A program made the position numbers and the translations under genes. Below, one piece after another: positions 36,651 to 45,786 of a stretch of DNA of 64,000 bases. The stretch lies in contig JAGCJX010000023.1 in the NCBI GenBank assembly GCA_017647795.1, positions 1 to 64,000 on the forward strand, given 5' to 3'. Each line of letters begins with the position of its first letter. Position 1 is the first letter of the stretch. Source of the stretch: Bacteroidales bacterium. Lineage in GTDB: Bacteria > Bacteroidota > Bacteroidia > Bacteroidales > UBA932. The notes beneath the pieces are model-generated. The model was given only the letters and a program-made list of their open reading frames with translations. It had not been told where the DNA came from and ran no database searches.

Positions 36651-37589
36651 ATGTTCCACTCACTCAAATACCGTTGGCAACGATTGCAGGACTTCCTTAC
36701 ACGGGAGATCTGGGAATTGGAAACCCAGACTTTCTCGAAGCTGAAAGCCCGGCTGGTAACGGACGCCAAGGTGGTGTTGATCACCGCCCGGGATTTCGGT
36801 CGTCACAACCTTGGTGGCGAGGCCGCATCCATGTGTTATTTCACTGCGATGGCCTTGGTCCCGTTGGTTGCTGTTATTTTTGCTGTCACCGGCGGTTTGG
36901 GTTTGGATACGTACTTACGGGAATTGACCCTGCGTTATTTTTCCAACAACTCCGAGATTGTCTCGTGGATCATGGAATTTGCCGACAACATTGTGGCCAG
37001 CACCAACAACGGGATGTACGGCATCATTTCGTTCCTCGTGTTCGTCTGGCTCGTGGTCTGGTTGATGCTGAACGTCGAACGTTCCTTTAACCGGATCTGG
37101 AAAGTAGACGTATCGCGGGTATTTTGGAAACGGATCCTGGCCTACTTTGCGATCCTGATTCTTTCCCCGTTCGTACTGCTGCTCTTCCTTTCCTTGACGG
37201 TCAATTTGAACAGTTCCTTGGATACCTGGAAGATACCAGGATTCCAATTTGTTCGGCCGTTCTTGGGATGGTTAACCACCTACGGAGTGATCACTTTGGT
37301 AATGACGGCTTTGTACAAGTTCATTCCCAATGCCAAGGTCAAATTCCGTTACGCCTTTACGTCGGCCCTGTTGGCGGCAGCGTTCTTTGTGCTTGTGCAG
37401 TACCTGTATTTGGAAACCCAAATCTTTGTCACCCGGCTCAACGGGGTGTACGGTGCCTTTGCCGCCCTACCTCTGTTCATGACCTGGCTGAACCTGGAAT
37501 GGAGCATCATATTAATTGGAGCCGAGTTGTCCTACGCCTTGCAATTCGTCCACAACCCTAACTTAAAAGCATTGAACCCATATGAATAG
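36651..37589 (+). CDS. YihY/BrkB-family inner-membrane protein
   Basis: This is a 312-residue protein with six predicted transmembrane helices, among them MCYFTAMALVPLVAVIFAVT and ILAYFAILILSPFVLLLFLS. The family is recognised from the YFTAMALVPL start, the GMYGIISFLVFVWLV segment and the VYGAFAALPLFMTWLNLEW block near the C-terminus. It was formerly called RNase BN in E. coli, an assignment since withdrawn; its function is unknown. It overlaps the first 8 bp of hydG. Confidence 0.9.
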   Translation: MFHSLKYRWQRLQDFLTREIWELETQTFSKLKARLVTDAKVVLITARDFGRHNLGGEAASMCYFTAMALVPLVAVIFAVTGGLGLDTYLRELTLRYFSNNSEIVSWIMEFADNIVASTNNGMYGIISFLVFVWLVVWLMLNVERSFNRIWKVDVSRVFWKRILAYFAILILSPFVLLLFLSLTVNLNSSLDTWKIPGFQFVRPFLGWLTTYGVITLVMTALYKFIPNAKVKFRYAFTSALLAAAFFVLVQYLYLETQIFVTRLNGVYGAFAALPLFMTWLNLEWSIILIGAELSYALQFVHNPNLKALNPYE

Positions 37590-39006
37590 ATACAAAATGG
37601 ACATGTCCCTCTCCGAGGGTGCTGTCGATTTCATCGATGATCCTCGCTTTCACCAGCTGATTGCCGAAACCCCCGAAGATCTGCCCCGTTGCCGGGAGAT
37701 CTTTGCCAAAGCCTTGGATAAAAAACCCTTGAGCATTGAAGAAACGGCCCAACTTCTGGCCATCCAAAGTCCGGAAGGGCTCGAAGAACTTTTCGAAGCA
37801 GCTCGTACGCTCAAACGCAATGTATACGGCAACCGCATCGTCTTGTTTGCTCCGTTGTACATTGGAAACTACTGCATCAACGACTGTACCTACTGCGGTT
37901 TCCGCAAGAGCCTCCGTACGGCCGTCCGTCAGACCTTGAACAACGATCAGATTGTGGATCAGGTGGTTGCCTTGGAAGATGAAGGACACAAACGTTTGAT
38001 TCTCGTTTACGGGGAACACCCGAAATATACCCCGGAATTCATCGCTGAGACCGTAAAAACCTGCTATGCCACCAAGAGCGGCAAAGGCGAAATCCGTCGC
38101 GTAAACATCAACGCAGCTCCGCTGGACATCGAAGGTTTCCGCATCGTCAAAGAAGCCGGTATCGGTACCTTCCAAGTATTCCAAGAAACCTACCACCGTC
38201 CGACCTACGCGAAATACCACCCCGAAGGAACCATGAAGGGAGATTACATGTGGCGTCTGAATGCCATGGACCGTGCCTTCCTGGGCGGTTGTGACGACAT
38301 GGGTATCGGTGTGCTTTTCGGCCTCTACGACTGGCGTTTTGAAGTGCTTTCGTTGGTGGCACACGCCCTGCACTTGCAAAACACCTACGGCGTTGGTCCG
38401 CACACCATCAGTTTCCCGCGCATCCAACCGGCTGAAGGCATGAACCTGGAATTGCCTTATAAAGTCAGCGATGCCGACTTCAAGAAACTCGTAGCCATCT
38501 TGCGCCTGGCCGTTCCTTACACCGGTCTGATCATGACCGCACGCGAATCAGAAGCCATCCGCAGCGACGTCATCGACTTCGGCGTTTCCCAAATCGATGC
38601 CGGAACACGCTTGGAATTGGGTGGATACAGCGAAAAACAAAAAGAGGAGCAAGCCTTGAACCGGGAACAGTTCCAAATTGGGGACACCCGCGAATTGGAC
38701 GAGGTCATCCACTGGCTCCTCACCCGTGGTTTCATTCCCAGCTTCTGCACCTCGTGCTACCGTCTGGGCCGTACCGGAGAACACTTCATGGAATTTGCCA
38801 TCCCCGGCTTCATCAAACGGTTCTGTACCCCCAATGCCTTGTTGACCTTGGCGGAATACCTCGAAGACTATTCGTCCGAAAAGACCAAAGCCGCCGGTTA
38901 TGCATTGATTGAAGAAGAATTGAAACAATTGCCCGCCGAAAAACAAATCGGCATCCGCGCCCGCCTGCACCAAATCAAAGAAGGACAGCGCGACTTACTG
39001 TATTAA
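37582..39006 (+). CDS. hydG: [FeFe]-hydrogenase maturase HydG (radical SAM)
   Basis: This is a 474-residue protein. The radical SAM cluster is CINDCTYC (98-105). A second cluster motif near the C-terminus, CTSC at about 388-391 and a third Cys near 414 (CX2CX22C), is diagnostic of HydG rather than ThiH. HydG splits tyrosine to supply CO and cyanide to the H-cluster. HydE, HydF and the hydrogenase are not in the window. The ATG overlaps the end of the YihY gene. A start at Met6 is possible. Confidence 0.9.
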   Translation: MNRYKMDMSLSEGAVDFIDDPRFHQLIAETPEDLPRCREIFAKALDKKPLSIEETAQLLAIQSPEGLEELFEAARTLKRNVYGNRIVLFAPLYIGNYCINDCTYCGFRKSLRTAVRQTLNNDQIVDQVVALEDEGHKRLILVYGEHPKYTPEFIAETVKTCYATKSGKGEIRRVNINAAPLDIEGFRIVKEAGIGTFQVFQETYHRPTYAKYHPEGTMKGDYMWRLNAMDRAFLGGCDDMGIGVLFGLYDWRFEVLSLVAHALHLQNTYGVGPHTISFPRIQPAEGMNLELPYKVSDADFKKLVAILRLAVPYTGLIMTARESEAIRSDVIDFGVSQIDAGTRLELGGYSEKQKEEQALNREQFQIGDTRELDEVIHWLLTRGFIPSFCTSCYRLGRTGEHFMEFAIPGFIKRFCTPNALLTLAEYLEDYSSEKTKAAGYALIEEELKQLPAEKQIGIRARLHQIKEGQRDLLY

Positions 39007-39041
39007 GAGGCATCGTATAACACGATAATAACTAACAATTT

Positions 39042-41342
39042 ATGAGTACGTTTACACAGGAAGACTACGATCTGATCAATCGGGAATTTGAAGAACTCCG
39101 GCTGGCAAGCCTCCGCCGTTGCGCATCACAGGAAGAATACGAAGAAGTCCTCCGGGCCTTTGAATTCGCCAACGAAGCGCACAAAGGAGTGCGTCGCCGT
39201 TCTGGAGAACCTTACATCATCCACCCCATCGCCGTGGCAAAAATCGTCGTACAAGAGATTGGCTTGGGACACAAGTCCATCGTAGCCGCCCTCCTACACG
39301 ACGTAGTCGAGGACACCGACTACACGGTTGAGGACATGAAACGCCTGTTCGGTGAGAAAATCGCCTCCTTGGTAGACGGTCTGACCAAGATCAAAGCTGC
39401 CATTGATGCCGATCCCATGGGTCGTACCACCAACACCCTGCAAGCCGAAAACTTCAAACGTATTCTGTTGACCCTGAACGACGACGTCCGCGTAGTCCTG
39501 ATCAAACTGGCGGACCGTCTTCACAACGTGCGGACCATTGGATCCATGCCTGGTTACAAAAAGGACAAAATCCTGAGTGAAACGATGTACATCTTCATTC
39601 CCCTGGCCCAACGCCTCGGTTTGTACAGCATGAAATCCGAAATGGAAAACATCTGGCTCCTGGAACGTGAACCGGAAGCCTATCATTCCATCCAGAACAA
39701 AGTCAATCAAGTCATTGCAGAACGATGCGATGCCATTGACCAATTCATTGAACCGATTTCCCAATCCCTGAAAAAGGCGGGCTACAACTTTGAAATCTTC
39801 AAACGCGTCAAGACCCCGTATTCCATCTGGCGCAAGATGAACAAAAAGGGCATCCCCTTTGAAGAAATCTTCGATATCTATGCCCTGCGCATCATCTTCC
39901 AACCGAAGAGTGGAGAAACCGAACGAAAACAATGCTGGAACATCTACACAGCCATTTCTGATATCTACACCTCCAAGACAGACCGCATCCGGGACTGGAC
40001 GAAAGAACGCAAGAGCAACGGATACGAAGCTTTGCACTGTACCGTGATGAGCCAAATGGGCAGTTGGATCGAAATCCAGATCCGAAGCGAACGGATGAAT
40101 GAAATCGCCGAACGCGGGGTTGCGGCTCACTGGAAATACAAACAAGACAGTTCCAATGACTATAACGACCAGACCCTCGACCGCTGGTTGCAAATGGTCC
40201 GCGACGTACTGAGCAACCCGGATGTGAATGCGCTGGACTTCCTGGACAACTTCCACAATAGCCTTTTGTCCTCTGAAATCTATGTGTTTACACCGAAAGG
40301 AGAATCCCGCTCCATCCCGGCAAATGCCACGGCCCTGGACTTCGCCTACTACATCCACTCACAAATTGGCCACCGCGCCATTGCTGCGAAGATCAACCAC
40401 AAACTGGCCCCCCTGTCGCAACGGCTCCGCAACGGCGATCAAGTCGAAATCATCACCGCAGAGTCCCAAAAACCGCAACGCGAATGGCTGGACTTTGTAG
40501 GAACTCCGAAGGCAAAAGCCTTGATTTACGATGAGTTGCGTAGTGAGATTGAAAACATCTTTGACAAAGGCCAAGAAATCCTGCACGAAGCCCTTCACAA
40601 ATGTGGGGTCCGCATGAGCCGCCGCGTGTTGAACAAACTCATGCTGGAGTACAAAGTCAACACCAAAGAAGAACTCTACAACAAAATTGCCACCCGCATC
40701 ATTGACCTGTCTGACCTGGAAAAGATCCTGCGCAAGAACAACCAGAGCAAAAATGTGATGTACTGGACCGTCCAACTCTTCAAAAACACGAAAGAGGAGA
40801 ATTTCGACGACGATGACGACGATGTGGATGCAAACGAACGTGTCAAACGTGCCGAAGAAGCCAAGAAAAATCCGGGCAAAGAACGGTTGTTGACCGACGA
40901 TCCGGTGACGATGGAACGCTCCTACCGTGTAGCCGAATGCTGCTACCCCATTCCGGGTGACAACGTGGTCGGTTTTGTGGACGAAGACGGCAAGGTCATC
41001 ATCCACAAGAAGACCTGTCCGATTGCCATCAACTTAGCGGCTACCTCGGGAGACCGCATCGTAAACGCGCGCTGGAGCAAACACACCGCCATCTCCTCCC
41101 TGGCGCGGATCCGAATGGTCGGTATGGACCGCTTGGGTATCCTGAATGAATTGACCAAACACATCACCCACGATTTGAACATCAACATGCGCAAGGTCTT
41201 CTTTGAAACCCACGACGGTATTTTCAAAGGTATTATTGACTGTTATGTACTCAACACTGAAGTGTTGGAAACCCTGATGAACCGGTTGCGTAGCGTCAAG
41301 GGCATTGAAAGCGTAACCCGTATTGAAATCACTGAGAATTAA
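39042..41342 (+). CDS. RelA/SpoT-family (p)ppGpp synthetase/hydrolase
   Basis: This is a 766-residue bifunctional Rel. Order: HD hydrolase domain (HDVVEDT near 86-92, metal ligands kept), synthetase domain (with YALRIIF, SNGYEALHCTV and IEIQIRSERM), TGS (EIYVFTPKGESRSIPANATA), a helical/zinc region and a C-terminal ACT domain. It controls the stringent response at the ribosome. Of interest is an acidic stretch FDDDDDDVDANE at about 588-599. It is downstream of hydG by 35 bp and overlaps nothing. Confidence 0.95.
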   Translation: MSTFTQEDYDLINREFEELRLASLRRCASQEEYEEVLRAFEFANEAHKGVRRRSGEPYIIHPIAVAKIVVQEIGLGHKSIVAALLHDVVEDTDYTVEDMKRLFGEKIASLVDGLTKIKAAIDADPMGRTTNTLQAENFKRILLTLNDDVRVVLIKLADRLHNVRTIGSMPGYKKDKILSETMYIFIPLAQRLGLYSMKSEMENIWLLEREPEAYHSIQNKVNQVIAERCDAIDQFIEPISQSLKKAGYNFEIFKRVKTPYSIWRKMNKKGIPFEEIFDIYALRIIFQPKSGETERKQCWNIYTAISDIYTSKTDRIRDWTKERKSNGYEALHCTVMSQMGSWIEIQIRSERMNEIAERGVAAHWKYKQDSSNDYNDQTLDRWLQMVRDVLSNPDVNALDFLDNFHNSLLSSEIYVFTPKGESRSIPANATALDFAYYIHSQIGHRAIAAKINHKLAPLSQRLRNGDQVEIITAESQKPQREWLDFVGTPKAKALIYDELRSEIENIFDKGQEILHEALHKCGVRMSRRVLNKLMLEYKVNTKEELYNKIATRIIDLSDLEKILRKNNQSKNVMYWTVQLFKNTKEENFDDDDDDVDANERVKRAEEAKKNPGKERLLTDDPVTMERSYRVAECCYPIPGDNVVGFVDEDGKVIIHKKTCPIAINLAATSGDRIVNARWSKHTAISSLARIRMVGMDRLGILNELTKHITHDLNINMRKVFFETHDGIFKGIIDCYVLNTEVLETLMNRLRSVKGIESVTRIEITEN

Positions 41343-41346
41343 AAAC

Positions 41347-43158
41347 ATGAAACGATACACCTGGCCTCTTTTACTGATTGGCTTGCTGCTCTACACCGTC
41401 TTTCCGAACGGTTGTGCCAACACCAGCACGGCGCCACAAGGCGGACCGAAGGACACCCTGCCTCCGGTGCTGATGGAAACCTTCCCGTTGTACAACACCA
41501 TCGGCTTCCCCACCCAACCCGGAAAGAAACACACCATTTCCTTTACCTTCAACGAATACGTGGTCTTGAAGGAAGCCAACAAAAATGTCTTCCTCTCACC
41601 GCCGCTTTCCAAACCGGTGGAAACCAAGATCCGAGGCAAGAGTGTCGTGGTAACCTTCCCGGAAGACCTGGATTCCAACACGACGTATTCACTGGACTTG
41701 GGTGCCGCCATTGCAGACAACAACGAGGGCAACCTCATGCCGCAATACATCTTCAGTTTCTCGACCGGTAACACCATCGACTCGCTGTACAACTGCGGTA
41801 CCGTTGTGGATGCCAAGACAATGCTTCCGTTGAAGCAGATTACCATCCTCTTCCACAAGGACATGTCTGACTCGGCTGTCTTCAAGTTCCGCCCGCGGGC
41901 TGCGGCCAAGACCGATGCTTGGGGCTTCTTCACCGTCCGCAACCTGGCTCCGGGCGAATACCGTGTATATGCCATTGAGGACTTGAACAACAACAACTTA
42001 TATGATCCGAACGGCAACGAACGCATTGCCTTCCTGGACTCCTTGGTAATCCCCGAACGCGTAATGAGCCTGGACAGTCTGGAATTGCAGTCCCTGGATA
42101 TGAAAGACACCTTGAATTGCCTGGCCCGTCGCAGTGACTTCCAGCTTTACCTCTTCAAGGAAACACCGACCCGCCAAGTCATGAAGAAATCCGAACGCCT
42201 TGACGACCGGATGTTCTACGTGACCTTCTCGGCACCCTATCCGCAAGTGGACACCATCATGGCGCAAGGGTTGACCCAAGAAGACTTGCTCAGCCAAACC
42301 AACCTGACCCGAGACAGCATTGCCTTCTGGATCAAACGGCAGGCTACTCCGGACACATTGCAACTCTTTGTACACTACCGAAAAACCGATGATTCGACAA
42401 AACTTCTGGTCGAAGCCATTGATACCGTGCGTCTTCCCAGACCCAAACCGAAACAGACCCACGACCGCAATGGCAATGCAGTGGAAGTAAAAGACACCGT
42501 GGCCAAGTTTGACTTCTTCGCAGACGCCGACAAAGTGGAACAAAACGGCATCGTGATGGAATTTGCCTATCCCTTGCAACAGGCCGTCTTCGATTCCATC
42601 CGTTTCTCGTCGACCGACCCGAAAAAACAAGTCAAGGCAGAACCTTACACCGTCGAACAAGACAGCACCAACCTGCGTCGCTACGTCATGCGCCCGGGCA
42701 TCACCTTGCTCAATGGTTACGAATACGAAGTAAAAATTCCGGCAGACATCTTCGTAGACATCAACGGCAACACGAACGACAGTTTGGCCAAACGCATTAC
42801 CTTACCCTCTGACGAAACCTTGAGTAGCATTACCACGCACTTGCAAAACGTGCACGGAACCTACATCGTCGAACTGGTCAACGAAAAACGCGACAAAGTC
42901 TTCCGCGAATTTACCGTCCACGCCGATACCAACCTGGTCTTCCCTTATATCAAAAAAGGTAAGTACTCGATCCGGATCTCCAACGACGCCAACAACAACG
43001 GTATGATCGATACGGGCTCCGTACTGGAACGCAGACAACCTGAAAAAGTACTCCTCTACCGCTTCGGTCCGGACCAGACCAACGAATCCTACCTGATCGA
43101 AATCCCCGAACGGGCAGACATAGATCAAACCATTGATATTCAGTCAATGTTCCAATAA
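41347..43158 (+). CDS. lipoprotein with Ig-like (Big_5) domain
   Basis: This is a 603-residue protein from the ATG at 41347, 4 bp after the rel stop. The lipoprotein signal ends in TVFPNGC (Cys23), followed by ANTSTAPQGGPKDTLPP, a start shared by a conserved Bacteroidetes family. Residues 30-130 form a Big_5-type Ig-like domain (HTISFTFNEYVVLKEANKNV), and the rest is repeated beta modules. It is probably exported to the outer membrane. Its role is unknown; it may matter for envelope integrity, since the family is widely conserved. It is followed 4 bp later by a barrel protein. Confidence 0.85.
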   Translation: MKRYTWPLLLIGLLLYTVFPNGCANTSTAPQGGPKDTLPPVLMETFPLYNTIGFPTQPGKKHTISFTFNEYVVLKEANKNVFLSPPLSKPVETKIRGKSVVVTFPEDLDSNTTYSLDLGAAIADNNEGNLMPQYIFSFSTGNTIDSLYNCGTVVDAKTMLPLKQITILFHKDMSDSAVFKFRPRAAAKTDAWGFFTVRNLAPGEYRVYAIEDLNNNNLYDPNGNERIAFLDSLVIPERVMSLDSLELQSLDMKDTLNCLARRSDFQLYLFKETPTRQVMKKSERLDDRMFYVTFSAPYPQVDTIMAQGLTQEDLLSQTNLTRDSIAFWIKRQATPDTLQLFVHYRKTDDSTKLLVEAIDTVRLPRPKPKQTHDRNGNAVEVKDTVAKFDFFADADKVEQNGIVMEFAYPLQQAVFDSIRFSSTDPKKQVKAEPYTVEQDSTNLRRYVMRPGITLLNGYEYEVKIPADIFVDINGNTNDSLAKRITLPSDETLSSITTHLQNVHGTYIVELVNEKRDKVFREFTVHADTNLVFPYIKKGKYSIRISNDANNNGMIDTGSVLERRQPEKVLLYRFGPDQTNESYLIEIPERADIDQTIDIQSMFQ

Positions 43159-43162
43159 TGTT

Positions 43163-43870
43163 ATGAGTAAATTTACGCGATATATCCTGTTTTTATGCCT
43201 CTGTTTTGCTTTCGTAGCCGGAAGCAAAACGGCACAAGCCCAGACCCTGGACAAAGCCACCGGCCGCCTGATCATCGACACCTCGATGGTGGTGGTCCAA
43301 GAAGCTCCCCCCCGTCACTTGTTGGGAATCCGTTGGAACGTAGCCAACTGCGGTGTCAGTTTCTCTCCGGATTTGAAAGCCAAGAACATCACGACCTACA
43401 ACAACATTTCCTTGTTGTATACGTACTATGCTCCCTTGTGGGGCTACATGGATGTCTTTGGATTCCAAGGTGGGATCAAATACGGTTCCTACGGGTTCAA
43501 AACCGAATACAACATCAACAACATGGATCAGCGCCTGACCTTCGTTGAGGTACCGATCCTGTCTGCTTTCCACTACGATTTTGAAAAGTTCCGGATCTAC
43601 CTGAACATCGGCCCCTACCTTACCTACCACCTGCAAACATCCCGCAGCTCCGGTTTTGACTGCTATGACAGACGTTGGAACTACGGTGTCGCCGGTTACC
43701 TGGGTTTGGGATATTTCATCGGACGCTTTCAAGTGGGCCTGGACTTCGGTTACCAATACTCACTGGGCTTTGTATTCCATCCGGAAAAGCTTTCAGACAA
43801 CTGGTGGTTGTATTCCTACGCCTCCCAATGGACCTTTGGTCTGTCTGTCCATTATCACTTAATCCATTAA
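43163..43870 (+). CDS. small outer-membrane beta-barrel protein
   Basis: This is a 235-residue protein from the ATG at 43163. The signal peptide ends around TAQAQ (about residue 27). The mature part has alternating aromatic strands (WGYMDVFGFQGGIKYGSYGF, LSAFHYDFEKFRIYLNIGPY, FQVGLDFGYQYSLGFVFHPE), of the OMP_b-brl_2/PorT-like group of 8-stranded barrels. It is directly downstream of the Ig-like lipoprotein, so the two may act together at the outer membrane. It lies 10 bp ahead of ispG. Confidence 0.8.
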   Translation: MSKFTRYILFLCLCFAFVAGSKTAQAQTLDKATGRLIIDTSMVVVQEAPPRHLLGIRWNVANCGVSFSPDLKAKNITTYNNISLLYTYYAPLWGYMDVFGFQGGIKYGSYGFKTEYNINNMDQRLTFVEVPILSAFHYDFEKFRIYLNIGPYLTYHLQTSRSSGFDCYDRRWNYGVAGYLGLGYFIGRFQVGLDFGYQYSLGFVFHPEKLSDNWWLYSYASQWTFGLSVHYHLIH

Positions 43871-43880
43871 TCCTGATTTC

Positions 43881-45197
43881 ATGAAGCACATTACTGTCCG
43901 TATCGGCGATGTGGTTTTGGGTGCCGGTCATCCGGTGGCCATCCAGACCATGTGCAATTGCAATACCAACGATTTGGATGCAGCGTTCGCGCAATGCGAG
44001 GCCATGACCCAAGCAGGCGCCCAACTCATCCGTTTGACGACACAGGGCATCCGCGAGGTAGAATCCCTGCAACAACTGAAATCCCGCCTGCGCCAGGCCG
44101 GCATCCTGACGCCCCTGGTTGCTGACGTGCATTTCCGCTCCGACGTAGCTCTGGCAGCCGCCCGCGTAGCTGACAAAGTCCGCATCAACCCCGGAAATTT
44201 CCACAAAGATCACCAGGAAGCGATGCGTATCTTTCGGGAGCTCATTGCGGTATGCAAAGAAACAGGCTGTGTTCTGCGCATTGGCATCAACCACGGTTCG
44301 CTGGGGGAACGAATCACCGGTTTGTACGGTGACACCGCTCACGGCATGGTAGAAGCCATGAAAGAATGGATTGCCGTTTGCCAGGAGACCGGATTCGAGC
44401 AGGTGGTTCTCTCCCTCAAAGCCAGCAACACGGTTGTGATGGTAGCCGCCTACCGGGAACTCTTCCAGTGGATGGAAGAACAAGGAATCCGCTATCCTTT
44501 GCACTTGGGCGTGACCGAGGCCGGCAACGGCCGTTCGGGCCGGATCAAATCGGCCGTGGGACTGGCCTGTCTGCTGCAAGCCGGCATTGGCGAGACCATC
44601 CGCGTCTCCCTTACCGAGAACCCGGTCAATGAACTGCCGGTGGCCGCTTTCATCGCCCGGTATTTTGCCGATCCGACAACCCACAGTGTCGTCCGCGAAG
44701 AACGGGAGGGCTTGCCCCATTTCCGCTTCGAAGCCCCGGATTTTGATACCTTATTATTAGAGGCGGCCTGCGTCATTGGTCCTCAATTGATGGACCACCA
44801 ACTCAACGAATTTACCCTCGAAGGCTCTTGCAACGGTATTCCGGTGAGCGCTGACGAACTCCAGGACCTGCACGATGAACTCCTGCAGGCTGCCCGTCGC
44901 CGTTTTACCAAATGCGAATACATCGCCTGTCCGAGTTGTGGACGGACTTTGTTTGACATCGAAACCACTTTTGCCGAAGTCAAACGCCGCACATCCCATC
45001 TGCAAGGACTCGTCATCGGAGTAATGGGTTGCATCGTGAACGGACCCGGAGAAATGGCCGATGCAGACTATGGTTATGTCGGCGAAGGAGCTGGGAAGGT
45101 ATCCATCTATCGCAAAAAGGAACGGATCCACCAAGGTGTACCCCAGGAAGAAGCCATTGACCTGCTTCTGCAACTGATTGAACAAGACCGACAATAA
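43881..45197 (+). CDS. ispG: 4-hydroxy-3-methylbut-2-enyl diphosphate synthase IspG (GcpE)
   Basis: This is a 438-residue enzyme of the MEP isoprenoid pathway. The N-terminal TIM barrel runs to about residue 265 (LVADVHFRSDVAL, KVRINPGN). The C-terminal [4Fe-4S] domain has CPSC (about 350-353) and GCIVNGPGE (Cys about 384). Its length is odd: usual IspG is about 360-400 residues and many Bacteroidetes forms are over 600 with an extra central domain. Here ~80 residues between the two domains look like a shortened version of that insert. Confidence 0.93.
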   Translation: MKHITVRIGDVVLGAGHPVAIQTMCNCNTNDLDAAFAQCEAMTQAGAQLIRLTTQGIREVESLQQLKSRLRQAGILTPLVADVHFRSDVALAAARVADKVRINPGNFHKDHQEAMRIFRELIAVCKETGCVLRIGINHGSLGERITGLYGDTAHGMVEAMKEWIAVCQETGFEQVVLSLKASNTVVMVAAYRELFQWMEEQGIRYPLHLGVTEAGNGRSGRIKSAVGLACLLQAGIGETIRVSLTENPVNELPVAAFIARYFADPTTHSVVREEREGLPHFRFEAPDFDTLLLEAACVIGPQLMDHQLNEFTLEGSCNGIPVSADELQDLHDELLQAARRRFTKCEYIACPSCGRTLFDIETTFAEVKRRTSHLQGLVIGVMGCIVNGPGEMADADYGYVGEGAGKVSIYRKKERIHQGVPQEEAIDLLLQLIEQDRQ

Positions 45198-45266
45198 AAG
45201 TCACAATATTTTTGGACAATCATTCAGACTTCCGTAAATTTACGAAAACTATCAAATACAGACCTT

Positions 45267-45776
45267 ATGAAAACCTTACTTGCTTGGGTAACTACCCTGA
45301 TTCTTTTCCTTGGACTGACCCAATCCGTTGATGCCCGTAAAGAAAAATACAGATACAAAGAGGCTCGCAACTACGAAGTTGTTATGTTGGGCGTCGGCAG
45401 CGACGGAACCAAAGTCTTCAAGATTTTTGCTACGGACAAAAACGTAGAACGTGCCATCGCTTTGGCTAAAATGGCGGCGATCGAAGTTACGTTGTTCCGT
45501 GGCCTTCCTGCCCGTGGTTCTGTGGCAGCAACCCCCCGATTGGTGGACAATGCAACCCGCGAAGCCAACCTCGAATACTTTGAAGAATTCTTCGAATCTG
45601 GCGGACGTTATCTGCAATACCTGAACGTTACCACCGACGGCATACCTTCGGGCCAAGACCGTTTGAAAGTCAAAGGCGGTTACAAAGTAGGAATCTCTGT
45701 ACAAGTACTTTACGACAACCTCCGCAAAGACCTGGAAGCAGACGGCATCATCAAATCACTGAACTATGGTTTCTAA
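45267..45776 (+). CDS. exported hypothetical protein, partner of a DUF6175-like protein
   Basis: This is a 169-residue protein with a signal peptide (MKTLLAWVTTLILFLGLTQS, cleavage near VDA-RK). The mature part includes VMLGVGSDGTKVFKIFATDK and a conserved-looking RGLPARGSVAATP. I do not recognise a named family, but the gene is paired with the DUF6175-like protein 10 bp downstream, a pair I recall from other Bacteroidales. It is periplasmic or surface-associated. A palindrome cgtaaatttacg (45233-45244) lies in the upstream gap. Confidence 0.65.
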   Translation: MKTLLAWVTTLILFLGLTQSVDARKEKYRYKEARNYEVVMLGVGSDGTKVFKIFATDKNVERAIALAKMAAIEVTLFRGLPARGSVAATPRLVDNATREANLEYFEEFFESGGRYLQYLNVTTDGIPSGQDRLKVKGGYKVGISVQVLYDNLRKDLEADGIIKSLNYGF

Positions 45777-45786
45777 TCGCAAGACG

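Noticed and set aside
45233..45244. Palindrome cgtaaatttacg upstream of the exported pair
   Set aside because: Short and AT-rich, and not tied to a recognisable -33/-7 promoter. It was noted in the gene entry but not listed as a site.
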